Assembly (NCBI GenBank): GCA_017440445.1
Contig: JAFSHE010000397.1
Span: 1-12,035, forward strand
Length of the DNA: 12,035 bases
Source of the DNA: Oscillospiraceae bacterium
Lineage (GTDB): Bacteria; Bacillota_A; Clostridia; Oscillospirales; Ruminococcaceae
Reading direction: 5' to 3'
Numbering within the stretch: the stretch's first letter is position 1; each line of letters begins with the position of its first letter. The position numbers were made by a program, and so were the translations under genes. Under the pieces are notes generated by a model. That model had not been told where the DNA came from, did no database searches, and saw only the letters and a program-made list of their open reading frames with translations. Of this stretch, positions 5,826-12,035 are shown in pieces.

Positions 5826-6824
5826 TTATTGACCAAAAACAGTGAAATTTGTAAATCTCCATACTCCGAACTGTTTTTCCAGACGGAATACGTACTCCTC
5901 TGTACGTTCATCACCCTCTGCGGTGGAATAGGTGCTGTACGCAATATACTCCGCAGCACTCTCGTTAAGCAGAGTAAGCTCATACTCCGTACCGCGATAC
6001 ATAGGGTCCGCAGCACCTGCAAGCTCCTGTGCGTACATTCTGCCATCACCGCCCATCCTGACAGAGCCACTGTCCATAAGAGAGTTGATGATATTATCCG
6101 AAAAATACTTGCCAAGATGCTCCAGCAGCTCAGGCATAGTGTCAAAACGCTCGTCAGATATCAGATAATATGTGGAGCCGTCCATCTCCATACTTACCGA
6201 TGTATCACATTCTACATTTGAAGAAACAAACAAGCGATAAAGCTCATTTGCATTGGCGAATATCTCCTCCGCACTCTGCACAGTGGGGTCAAGCGCAGGG
6301 AAAGCCTCCGTTTCGGGAAGCAATACATACTCTCCCGTATTCTCATAAAAACGGTATACCGTTGCTCCGTCCTCGGAGATGAAGAAATCACACATATAGT
6401 ACAGCGTACCCTCGTACTCGTCATAGCAGGAAACGCCGTAGTACTCAGTGCCATCTATCTCAGCAGAAGTCCCAGTGGAACTGAAAGTATACTCCTTATC
6501 CATCTGCGGAAGTCCGAGATAGCTGTTATCAAACTGACGTATAAGCTCTGCATAGATATCGGGAGCGTCAGGTTCTTCGGGAATTGAGCTCTCCTCAGGA
6601 GGAACAGAGCTTTCCTCGGGAGCAGATGACACCTCCGTCTTTTCGGTCGCAGGCAGAGAAGAAGTAACGATCGGCTCCGGCTCTGACTCGCTGGTTTCAA
6701 TCAGAGAGGTCGTTCCCGCCGTCTGTTGAGGTTCAGGGCTGCTCTGCGATGAGGTTTCTCCCCCTGCGCAGCCTGTAAACAGCACTACTGCACACAACAG
6801 TAATGCGGATAATGTCTTTTTCAT
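5826..6824 (-). CDS. Putative lipoprotein with Ser/Glu/Pro-rich linker, function unknown
   Basis: This 332-residue protein begins with a lipoprotein signal peptide: MKK, a hydrophobic core, and the lipobox FTGC with Cys19 as the expected lipidated residue. Residues 20-90 are a low-complexity linker rich in Ser, Glu and Pro, including near-repeats of SSVPPEE and SSIPEE, which would span the cell wall. The folded part (about 90-332) seems to hold two related units: one around EIDGTEYYGVSCYDEYEG (about residues 120-135), the other starting near EMDGSTYYLISDERFDT (about 212-228) and ending GVWRFTNFTVFGQ. The second unit loosely recalls the IseA/YoeB inhibitors of cell-wall DL-endopeptidases, but this is an impression, not a demonstrated match. 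The ribosome site GGAGG (6829-6833) is unusually close, four bases from ATG. No good promoter is visible after the preceding terminator. Confidence 0.75.
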   Translation of the reverse strand: MKKTLSALLLCAVVLFTGCAGGETSSQSSPEPQQTAGTTSLIETSESEPEPIVTSSLPATEKTEVSSAPEESSVPPEESSIPEEPDAPDIYAELIRQFDNSYLGLPQMDKEYTFSSTGTSAEIDGTEYYGVSCYDEYEGTLYYMCDFFISEDGATVYRFYENTGEYVLLPETEAFPALDPTVQSAEEIFANANELYRLFVSSNVECDTSVSMEMDGSTYYLISDERFDTMPELLEHLGKYFSDNIINSLMDSGSVRMGGDGRMYAQELAGAADPMYRGTEYELTLLNESAAEYIAYSTYSTAEGDERTEEYVFRLEKQFGVWRFTNFTVFGQ

Positions 6825-6851
6825 AGCTCCTCCATGAACTTAATGATACAT

Positions 6852-6878
6852 AAAAAAGGGCAATGCAAGGCACTGCCC
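6852..6878 (-). terminator. Intrinsic terminator after the small acidic membrane protein gene
   Basis: On the minus strand GGGCAGTG (6871-6878) pairs with CATTGCCC (6858-6865), with one G-U wobble and a 5-base loop, followed by six Ts (6852-6857). It starts 20 bases after the stop codon. The lipoprotein ATG lies only 27 bases beyond, so the lipoprotein may depend on read-through or on a promoter overlapping this element. Confidence 0.85.
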
Positions 6879-6897
6879 GTTTTTATTCACTGAAAGA

Positions 6898-7200
6898 TCA
6901 AAGCTGAGAATCGGGCTCCTCGGCAGGCTCCGCCTCCTCGATAAGCTCGTCATTCTGCTTGTTTACGCTTGCGATATCGGCAGCAACCTCTGCAGCCTCA
7001 GCAGCAGCGTCTGTGATGCACTCGTCAGCGTCATCAAAGTCAAAATCCTCGTCATCCAGCCACTCAGCGTCGTCCCACTCATCGTAGTAGTCAGCCTCAT
7101 TCTCCTTCTCCAGCTTTTTCTTTGTAAGATAAGCCGCAGCAGCCACACCGCCTGCAACTGCAAGCAGACCAATAAGTGCAATTCCTAATCCTTTGCTCAT
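6898..7200 (-). CDS. Small single-pass membrane protein with highly acidic tail, function unknown
   Basis: The protein has 100 residues. Residues 4-24 form one hydrophobic Gly/Ala-rich helix, followed directly by KKKLEK. By the positive-inside rule this places the C-terminal part in the cytoplasm, unless the helix is cleaved as a signal; no clear cleavage site is seen. Residues 35-62 are dense in Asp, Glu and Trp, and 63-78 are an Ala/Glu-rich likely helix. The tail is again acidic and ends in SQL. I recognise no named family. It resembles YtxH-like envelope proteins only in layout. The ATG at 7200 has AGGAGG (7209-7214) eight bases upstream. It has its own promoter and terminator, so it is expressed alone. 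The coherent signals make it a real gene despite its size. Confidence 0.85.
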   Translation of the reverse strand: MSKGLGIALIGLLAVAGGVAAAAYLTKKKLEKENEADYYDEWDDAEWLDDEDFDFDDADECITDAAAEAAEVAADIASVNKQNDELIEEAEPAEEPDSQL

Positions 7201-7244
7201 GTTATATACCTCCTGAACAGATTAAGTTATACGAATATACAAGT

Positions 7245-7273
7245 AGTATATACCTTTTTGAGAATTTTTGCAA
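7245..7273 (-). promoter_or_regulatory. Sigma-A promoter for the small acidic membrane protein gene
   Basis: On the minus strand TTGCAA (7268-7273) and TATACT (7245-7250) are separated by 17 bases. The predicted start near 7238 gives a leader of about 38 bases ending in a strong ribosome site. Confidence 0.8.
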
Positions 7274-7311
7274 TACTTAAGGGGAAATTTTAGTTAATAG
7301 TTCCAAAAAAA

Positions 7312-8073
7312 TTACATGTTTCCTGTGATATTCATCAAAACCGAAATTGCCGCTACAGGAGCGGTCTCACAGCGGAGTATCCTCTTTCCCAGGGAAACAG
7401 GAATAAACCCATGCTCTGCAAGGGCAGCTGCCTCGCTCTGTTCAAATCCGCCCTCGCTGCCGATGATGATATCGATATTCGTCTTATACTCGGAGACCGC
7501 CTCTCTCAGAGGAAGCTCTGCGCATTCATAGAACAGTATACCCGTATTTTCAGGAGAAATCATATCAAACAAAGCGGAAAATTCCACCGCCTCACCGACC
7601 TGAGGAACTATTCCTCGTCCGCACTGCTTTGCGGCCTCGTAGGCTATCCTGCGGTAGCGCTCGGTCTTTTTCGCCATCTGCTTCTTATCAGGGCGGGAAA
7701 CGCACCGTTTCGAAAAGAAAGGTATTATCTCGCACGCACCGCATTCAACCGCTTTCTGTACGATAAACTCCATCTTGTCGCTTTTAGGCATAGCCTGAAA
7801 CAGTCGCAGATGCACACTCGGCTCAGCCTCGTTTTTTGAACGCTCCAGCAGATCGAAAAGAAGCTCTCCGCCCGTTTCCGCAAGCCGTGCCAGGTAATCA
7901 GTACCCTTACCGTCACAGATAACAGCATGATCGCCCTCACGCATGCGAAGCACCTGTACAGCATGCTTTGCGTCGTCACCGGACAGCACCGCTGTTGTAT
8001 CAGATATATTTTCAGTAAAGAAGCGGGGATATCTCCAGCGCTCCATCTTCAGTTCAAGCTCCTGCTCCGACAT
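7312..8073 (-). CDS. rsmE: 16S rRNA (uracil(1498)-N(3))-methyltransferase RsmE
   Basis: RsmE methylates N3 of U1498 in the decoding region of 16S rRNA using S-adenosylmethionine. The 253-residue protein shows the full family architecture. An N-terminal PUA-like RNA-binding part (about 12-75) includes RYPRFF and GDDAKHAVQVLRMREGD. A SPOUT methyltransferase domain follows, with AMPKSDKMEFIVQKAVECGA (about 94-113), AAKQCGRG (147-154), the SAM-binding IGSEGGF (204-210; usually GPEGG) and LGKRILRCETA (228-238) in the knot. The ATG at 8073 has AAGGGG (8081-8086) seven bases upstream. An internal ATG at residue 10 just before RWRYPRFF is a possible alternative start. It lies 15 bases after the broken nucleotidyltransferase gene, so it is likely co-transcribed with recG. 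The stop codon is followed by seven Ts on the coding strand but no stem precedes them. Confidence 0.95.
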   Translation of the reverse strand: MSEQELELKMERWRYPRFFTENISDTTAVLSGDDAKHAVQVLRMREGDHAVICDGKGTDYLARLAETGGELLFDLLERSKNEAEPSVHLRLFQAMPKSDKMEFIVQKAVECGACEIIPFFSKRCVSRPDKKQMAKKTERYRRIAYEAAKQCGRGIVPQVGEAVEFSALFDMISPENTGILFYECAELPLREAVSEYKTNIDIIIGSEGGFEQSEAAALAEHGFIPVSLGKRILRCETAPVAAISVLMNITGNM

Positions 8074-8088
8074 AATTATTCCCCTTTA

Positions 8089-8841
8089 TCAGTTTATTTC
8101 ATTCAGCATATATTCCGCAAAAGCCGCTATGGGCATATCCTCGGGAAAAGGCTCAGATGTTGTGTAGCTGCTCAGCGCCTCAGCTGCGATCACCGCATAC
8201 ACAGGCGGGATGTTTTTCATCGCCCACTCAGCGCCCTGCTGCTTCGACATCACAGCACCTGTTTTAACAAACGCTAACACCCTGCACAGATTAAGCGCAT
8301 AATACACGGGATTATATCCGATATACTCCGCAGCATCTGAAATATCCCTCTTTATGCTATCGAGATAACACTCACGAGGCACTTCACCGAATATCTCATC
8401 TATCTCCTCACCGCAGACCTTATATCCGACCTCTTTTATCACTGTAAAATGAGCCGCAAGGTCATGGTCTGTGCCATGCATGCTTTCGGCAAATCGCCTG
8501 CTGTCATCAAGCGCATCCTTACGGTATGCCACAGAATAGTGAAGCTCAAAAGGCGTAGGGTAGACAAATTCAGAACAATGCTCTTTCAGCACGACGCTCA
8601 TCTCAAAGCCCTTTTCAGGTGCGTATTTCTCTAAGGCTGTAAGTGCCTTTATAAGCTCCGTTTTTTCCTCGGCTGAAAGCTGCTCGTATACCGCTACGAT
8701 AAAGTCAATATCACTGACTTTATCATTATAGCATCAGAACGCAAGCGAGCCGTGAACATACATTCCTGCAAGCTTATTATCAAGAATTTCTTTATATTTT
8801 TCAGCTACTTTTTCAAGCAGCTCATTCGCTGTCAGTTCCAC
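8089..8841 (-). pseudogene. Aminoglycoside-nucleotidyltransferase-like gene (AadA/ANT(9) type) with one in-frame TGA
   Basis: Read from GTG at 8841 this is one uninterrupted frame of 250 codons except for TGA at codon 36 (8734-8736). Before the stop comes LAGMYVHGSLAF and after it CYNDKVSDIDFIV: together the classical nucleotidyltransferase active-site loop, with GS (31-32) and metal-binding D44 and D46. In relatives the residue at the stop is normally glycine (pattern HGSLAxGC), so one base change, GGA to TGA, explains the defect. E80, in GFEMSVV, matches the probable catalytic glutamate. The C-terminal half, with VYPTPFELHYS, is typical of spectinomycin/streptomycin adenylyltransferases of Clostridia. 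An internal ATG at 8601 (codon 81, with AAAAGGG seven bases upstream) could start a 170-residue fragment, but that lacks every catalytic residue. It overlaps the end of recG by 10 bases. Read-through or sequencing error remain alternatives. Confidence 0.85.
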
Positions 8842-10856
8842 CCGTATTCCTCATTCCTGCTGAAAAGCTCCTTTACATTTGCACGAAGCCCCTCACTGCT
8901 CTTATCTCTCAGGTGCGGGTCACGGCGAAGTATCTCCTCTGCAAGGGAATCCACCTCGCAAAGCACTTCTGCGTCGTCCGCTATATCTGCCACCTTAAGC
9001 GGAGGAAGTCCACTCTGCTCCCGCCCGAAGAAGTTTCCGGGACCGCGAAGCTCTAAATCCCGCCTTGCGATCTCAAAACCGTCCGTGGTGCTTACCATCG
9101 CATCGGTGCGAGCCTTAGTATATTCTCCCGTGTTATCTGTCATCAGGATGCAGTAGGACTGCTCCGCACCTCGTCCCACACGGCCTCTCAGCTGATGCAG
9201 CTGCGAAAGCCCGAACTGCTCTGCATTCTCTATAAGCATGACCACTGCGTTAGGTACGTCTATTCCGACCTCGATAACAGTAGTAGAAACAAGCAGCTTC
9301 AAGGTGTTGTCACGGAATTCCTGCATGACCCTGTCCTTATCAGCCTGTTTCATCTTGCCATAGAGAAGTCCCGTAGGAATATCCTTGAACTCATTCTCAC
9401 ACAGCCTGTTGTAGTATTCGATAGCGCTCGCTTTTTCACTGCGGGAGCTTTCATTCTCCTCCACAAGCGGGCAGACGATATACGCCTGCTTTCCTGCTGC
9501 GATATGTTTCTTTATGAAGTTGTATATCCTCGGTCTGAAAGAGGTATCCACCGCATAGGTCTTTATCGGGATACGACCCTTCGGCATCTCATCCAGCACC
9601 GAAACATCAAGATCGCCGTAAACGATCATTGCAAGCGTCCTCGGGATGGGAGTCGCAGACATAGCGAGAATATGCGGATTAAGTCCTTTTTCCGCAAGCG
9701 CCGATCGCTGAGAAACTCCGAAACGGTGCTGTTCATCCACAACAGCAAGTCCGGGATTTTTCATAACTGAAGTCTTTTGTATAAGCGCCTGTGTACCGCA
9801 GAGAACATCTATCTCTCCGTCAGCAGCAGCTTTTCGCACCTCATTCTTCTGCTTTGCGGTAAGGCTTCCAGAGAGAAGCGATACCTTCACGCCAAAGCCC
9901 GATAACAGCTTTTCAAAAGTAGCAAAATGCTGTCGTGCAAGCACCTCCGTAGGCGCCATAACAAGCGTCTGATATCCGTTCAGATATGCGAAATATGCCG
10001 CTGCCGCTGCCACAAGCGTCTTACCTGAGCCAACATCTCCCTGAAGCAGCCTGTTCATAGGATATGTCCTCGTCATATCCGAGGTGATATCCTTTATCGC
10101 ACGCAGCTGCGCACCCGTAGGAGAAAAAGGAAGCGCTGCGAAAAAATCCTGCATGCTTTTCTTCTGCATTACCGCACCGCTCAGCTTTTTTCCCCTGTTA
10201 CGCACAAGAGAAAGCCCCAGCTTTAAGGTGAGAAGTTCTTCAAAAACCAGCCTGCGACGGGCTTCGACATATTCCTCCCTGCCTTTAGGGAAATGTATCT
10301 TACGGATAGCCTCGGCACGACCGCAAAGCGAATATCGCTTTATTATCTCAGACGGGAGGTTTTCCTGCGGCTTCACTGCTCCAAGAGCAGTCCTCATATT
10401 CACCGACACCATGTTGTTTGAAAGTCCCGCAGTCAGCGGATACTTAGGCATAAGTCCGCCCTCCCCGGGAGTAACAAACAACGGTGCGGATATCTGGAGT
10501 CCGATAAGGTCACCGCTTATCTTCCCGTAAAACAGATACTCCTCGTTCTCCTTCAACCTCGAAAAGGTGTACTTCGCATTGAAGAACACCGCTGTGATAT
10601 TTCCTGTGCCATCAGACAGGACAGCCTTATATATCGCCATCCTCGCATACTCATTGAAAGGAGATATTTTCCGCCTTACAAACGCACGAAAGGCGCAGAC
10701 CTCACCGGGCTGCACCTGCGCAATAGGTCGGGGTGCGGTGAAGTCAATGTAATCTCTCGGATATAACTCCGTGAGCTGCTCCACCGTTTCCACGCCAATT
10801 TTTTTATATAACTCTGCCTTTTTCGGGCCTACGCCCTTAAGATAAGTTATGTCCAT
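8832..10856 (-). CDS. recG: ATP-dependent DNA helicase RecG
   Basis: RecG is a monomeric branch-migration helicase that remodels stalled replication forks and Holliday junctions. The 674-residue protein is near the usual length. An N-terminal wedge/OB domain (to about 160; YLKGVGPKKAELYKKIG, LYPRDYIDF) precedes the superfamily 2 helicase core. Visible motifs are Walker A GDVGSGKT (273-280), motif II DEQH (374-377), motif III SATPIPRT (400-407), motif V region VIEVGIDVPNA and motif VI QLRGRVGRG (555-563), then the C-terminal region with GPGNFFGREQSGLP. The ATG overlaps the fakA stop as TAATG (10854-10858), so translation is probably coupled; no strong ribosome site precedes it. The fakA-recG order is seen in many Firmicutes. 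All catalytic motifs are intact. Confidence 0.97.
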   Translation of the reverse strand: MDITYLKGVGPKKAELYKKIGVETVEQLTELYPRDYIDFTAPRPIAQVQPGEVCAFRAFVRRKISPFNEYARMAIYKAVLSDGTGNITAVFFNAKYTFSRLKENEEYLFYGKISGDLIGLQISAPLFVTPGEGGLMPKYPLTAGLSNNMVSVNMRTALGAVKPQENLPSEIIKRYSLCGRAEAIRKIHFPKGREEYVEARRRLVFEELLTLKLGLSLVRNRGKKLSGAVMQKKSMQDFFAALPFSPTGAQLRAIKDITSDMTRTYPMNRLLQGDVGSGKTLVAAAAAYFAYLNGYQTLVMAPTEVLARQHFATFEKLLSGFGVKVSLLSGSLTAKQKNEVRKAAADGEIDVLCGTQALIQKTSVMKNPGLAVVDEQHRFGVSQRSALAEKGLNPHILAMSATPIPRTLAMIVYGDLDVSVLDEMPKGRIPIKTYAVDTSFRPRIYNFIKKHIAAGKQAYIVCPLVEENESSRSEKASAIEYYNRLCENEFKDIPTGLLYGKMKQADKDRVMQEFRDNTLKLLVSTTVIEVGIDVPNAVVMLIENAEQFGLSQLHQLRGRVGRGAEQSYCILMTDNTGEYTKARTDAMVSTTDGFEIARRDLELRGPGNFFGREQSGLPPLKVADIADDAEVLCEVDSLAEEILRRDPHLRDKSSEGLRANVKELFSRNEEYGWN
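8848..8852 (-). promoter_or_regulatory. Ribosome site for the GTG start of the nucleotidyltransferase-like gene
   Basis: GAGGA on the minus strand, inside the last codons of recG, sits six bases before GTG (8839-8841). It supports a start that overlaps recG and a full N-terminal domain. No in-frame ATG occurs before the active-site loop. Confidence 0.6.
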
Positions 10857-12035
10857 TATTCTACCGAAATGATGTAGTAATATACAGGCTGTCCGCCGTT
10901 TACAAGTACGATATCAACATTGTCGCTTATCTTTGCACGCAGCTTCTCATAAGCCTCGTTTGCGTCCTCGTCAGATACATCCGAGCCGTAGATAACGGTA
11001 ACAAAGGAGCTTGAGGAATCCACAAGGCGCTTTGTAAGCTTTACAAGGGACTTTGTAACATCACCCTCTGTAAATACTATCTTACCGTTGTCCATAGCAA
11101 GTATCTCGCCCTGCTTTATCTTATGACCGTCGTACTCGCTGTCACGTACAGCAAATGTGATCTGACCGCTCTTTACTCTGCCTATCGCATCTGTCATGTC
11201 GCTTCTGTTAGCCTTGAAGTCAGAATCGGGGTCAAATGCCATCATAGCAGAGATGCCCTGCGGAATAGTCTTGGACTGAAGAACGCATACGTTCCTGTCA
11301 GCAAGCTTGACAGCCTGCTCCGCAGCCATGATGATGTTCTTGTTATTCGGGAGAACGAATACGTTATGCGCAGGAGTCTGACCGATAGCCTCCAGAATAT
11401 CCTCTGTTGAGGGATTCATTGTCTGACCGCCACGAACGATATAATCAGCACCGAGGTCTCGGAAAAGCGCCTCAACACCTGCACCTGCCGCAACTGCGAC
11501 AAAGCCCATATCCTTCTCAGGCGGGATGGGACTCTTTCTGTTTGTCTGAGCAGCCTCGTCAGCCTTGATGATATTATTATGCTGCTCACGCATGTTTTCT
11601 ATCTTCATCTTGGTAAGCTCACCGAATTTCAGACCCTCCTCGATAGCCTTACCGGGATGGTTGGAGTGAACATGCACCTTGATTATCTCCTCATCGTCAA
11701 CTACCACTACGCAGTCACCGATAGTTTCAAGGAAAGCTCTGAGCGCGGTAGCGTCCTTTGCACCCGCTTTCTTCATTACAATGAACTCTGTGCAGTATGC
11801 AAAGGTGATATCCTCAGAGGAACCTGTCGCAGCGGCAGCGACCGCTACGGGAGCAGCAGGCTTTACAGCGCTGTCAGACTCAATGATCTTTCCGCCGCCG
11901 ATGACCTGCATCATACCCTCAAGGATAACGATAAGTCCACGTCCGCCTGCATCCACAACGCCTGCCTTCTTCAGCGCAGGGAGCAATTCAGGTGTTTTTT
12001 CAAGAGTCTTTTCTGCCTCTGTAATATAAGCCTTA
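10856..12035 (-). CDS. fakA: Fatty acid kinase ATP-binding subunit FakA (DAK2/YloV), C-terminal part
   Basis: FakA works with FakB fatty-acid-binding partners to phosphorylate exogenous fatty acids for membrane phospholipid synthesis. The window contains the last 392 residues; the frame stays open to the right edge, so the N-terminal part of the DhaL kinase domain is missing. The fragment begins near the end of DhaL (TPELLPALKKAGVVDAGGRG). An Ala/Pro/Val-rich linker follows, then the middle domain with AYCTEF (Cys at fragment residue 81) and IKVHVHSNHPG (His 121 and 123), which correspond to the zinc-binding Cys and two His residues I recall for staphylococcal FakA. The C-terminal FakB-interacting region has RGGQTMNPSTEDIL (about 201-214) and LPNNKNIIMAAEQA. 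A TTG at 11986 is an internal Leu codon, not a real start. It runs directly into recG. Confidence 0.94.
   Translation of the reverse strand, partial: KAYITEAEKTLEKTPELLPALKKAGVVDAGGRGLIVILEGMMQVIGGGKIIESDSAVKPAAPVAVAAAATGSSEDITFAYCTEFIVMKKAGAKDATALRAFLETIGDCVVVVDDEEIIKVHVHSNHPGKAIEEGLKFGELTKMKIENMREQHNNIIKADEAAQTNRKSPIPPEKDMGFVAVAAGAGVEALFRDLGADYIVRGGQTMNPSTEDILEAIGQTPAHNVFVLPNNKNIIMAAEQAVKLADRNVCVLQSKTIPQGISAMMAFDPDSDFKANRSDMTDAIGRVKSGQITFAVRDSEYDGHKIKQGEILAMDNGKIVFTEGDVTKSLVKLTKRLVDSSSSFVTVIYGSDVSDEDANEAYEKLRAKISDNVDIVLVNGGQPVYYYIISVE

Noticed and set aside
7302..7340. Possible intrinsic terminator right after rsmE
   Set aside because: Seven Ts follow the stop codon, but the only pairing upstream (TCCTGT with ACAGGA) has a long loop and sits too far from the T-run.
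8734..8739. TGA as selenocysteine next to a cysteine codon
   Set aside because: The position is a glycine in the nucleotidyltransferase loop, not a redox site, and there is no obvious selenocysteine insertion hairpin directly after the TGA.

Overview
The window comes from a flagellated, low-to-moderate GC Gram-positive of the class Clostridia, probably a Ruminococcus-like member of the Oscillospiraceae. This is inferred from the flgB-flgC-fliE-fliF order, strong Shine-Dalgarno sites (GGAGG, AAGGGG), consensus sigma-A promoters, Firmicutes-type FakA and a YtrA-type GntR/ABC operon. Every gene I can support lies on the minus strand, so transcription runs from high to low coordinates. The plus strand shows only antisense shadows.

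Layout in transcription order. (1) 12035-7312 is a housekeeping run: the C-terminal part of fakA (fatty acid kinase ATP-binding subunit), recG (overlapping it as TAATG), an aminoglycoside-nucleotidyltransferase-like gene broken by one in-frame TGA, and rsmE (16S rRNA U1498 methyltransferase). (2) 7273-6852 is a single-gene unit with its own promoter and terminator, encoding a 100-residue membrane-anchored protein with a very acidic tail. (3) 6824-5776 is a lipoprotein gene with a Ser/Glu/Pro-rich linker, followed by a strong intrinsic terminator. (4) 5755-1988 is an autoregulation-style operon: a perfect-consensus promoter embedded in interleaved CTGTA/TACAG dyads, a YtrA-type GntR repressor, an ABC ATPase and a nine-helix permease with a large C-terminal soluble domain. 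The three genes are translationally coupled by short overlaps, and a 12-bp hairpin follows. (5) 1803-1 is the start of the early flagellar operon (flgB, flgC, fliE, fliF) behind a sigma-A promoter; fliF runs off the left edge.

The rod and basal-body proteins work together: FlgB and FlgC form the proximal rod, FliE links the rod to the MS ring, and FliF forms the ring. The GntR, ATPase and permease should form one regulator/transporter unit whose substrate cannot be read from the sequence.

The observations most worth a second look are the nucleotidyltransferase gene, whose only defect is TGA at what should be a conserved glycine codon in the active-site loop, and the dense dyad array at the gntR promoter, whose core motif recurs in the neighbouring terminator hairpin. 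I found no CRISPR array, tRNA, rRNA, insertion sequence or phage gene. I do not claim a wholly new system: the gntR/ABC operon and the two unassigned envelope proteins are the only genes of uncertain role.
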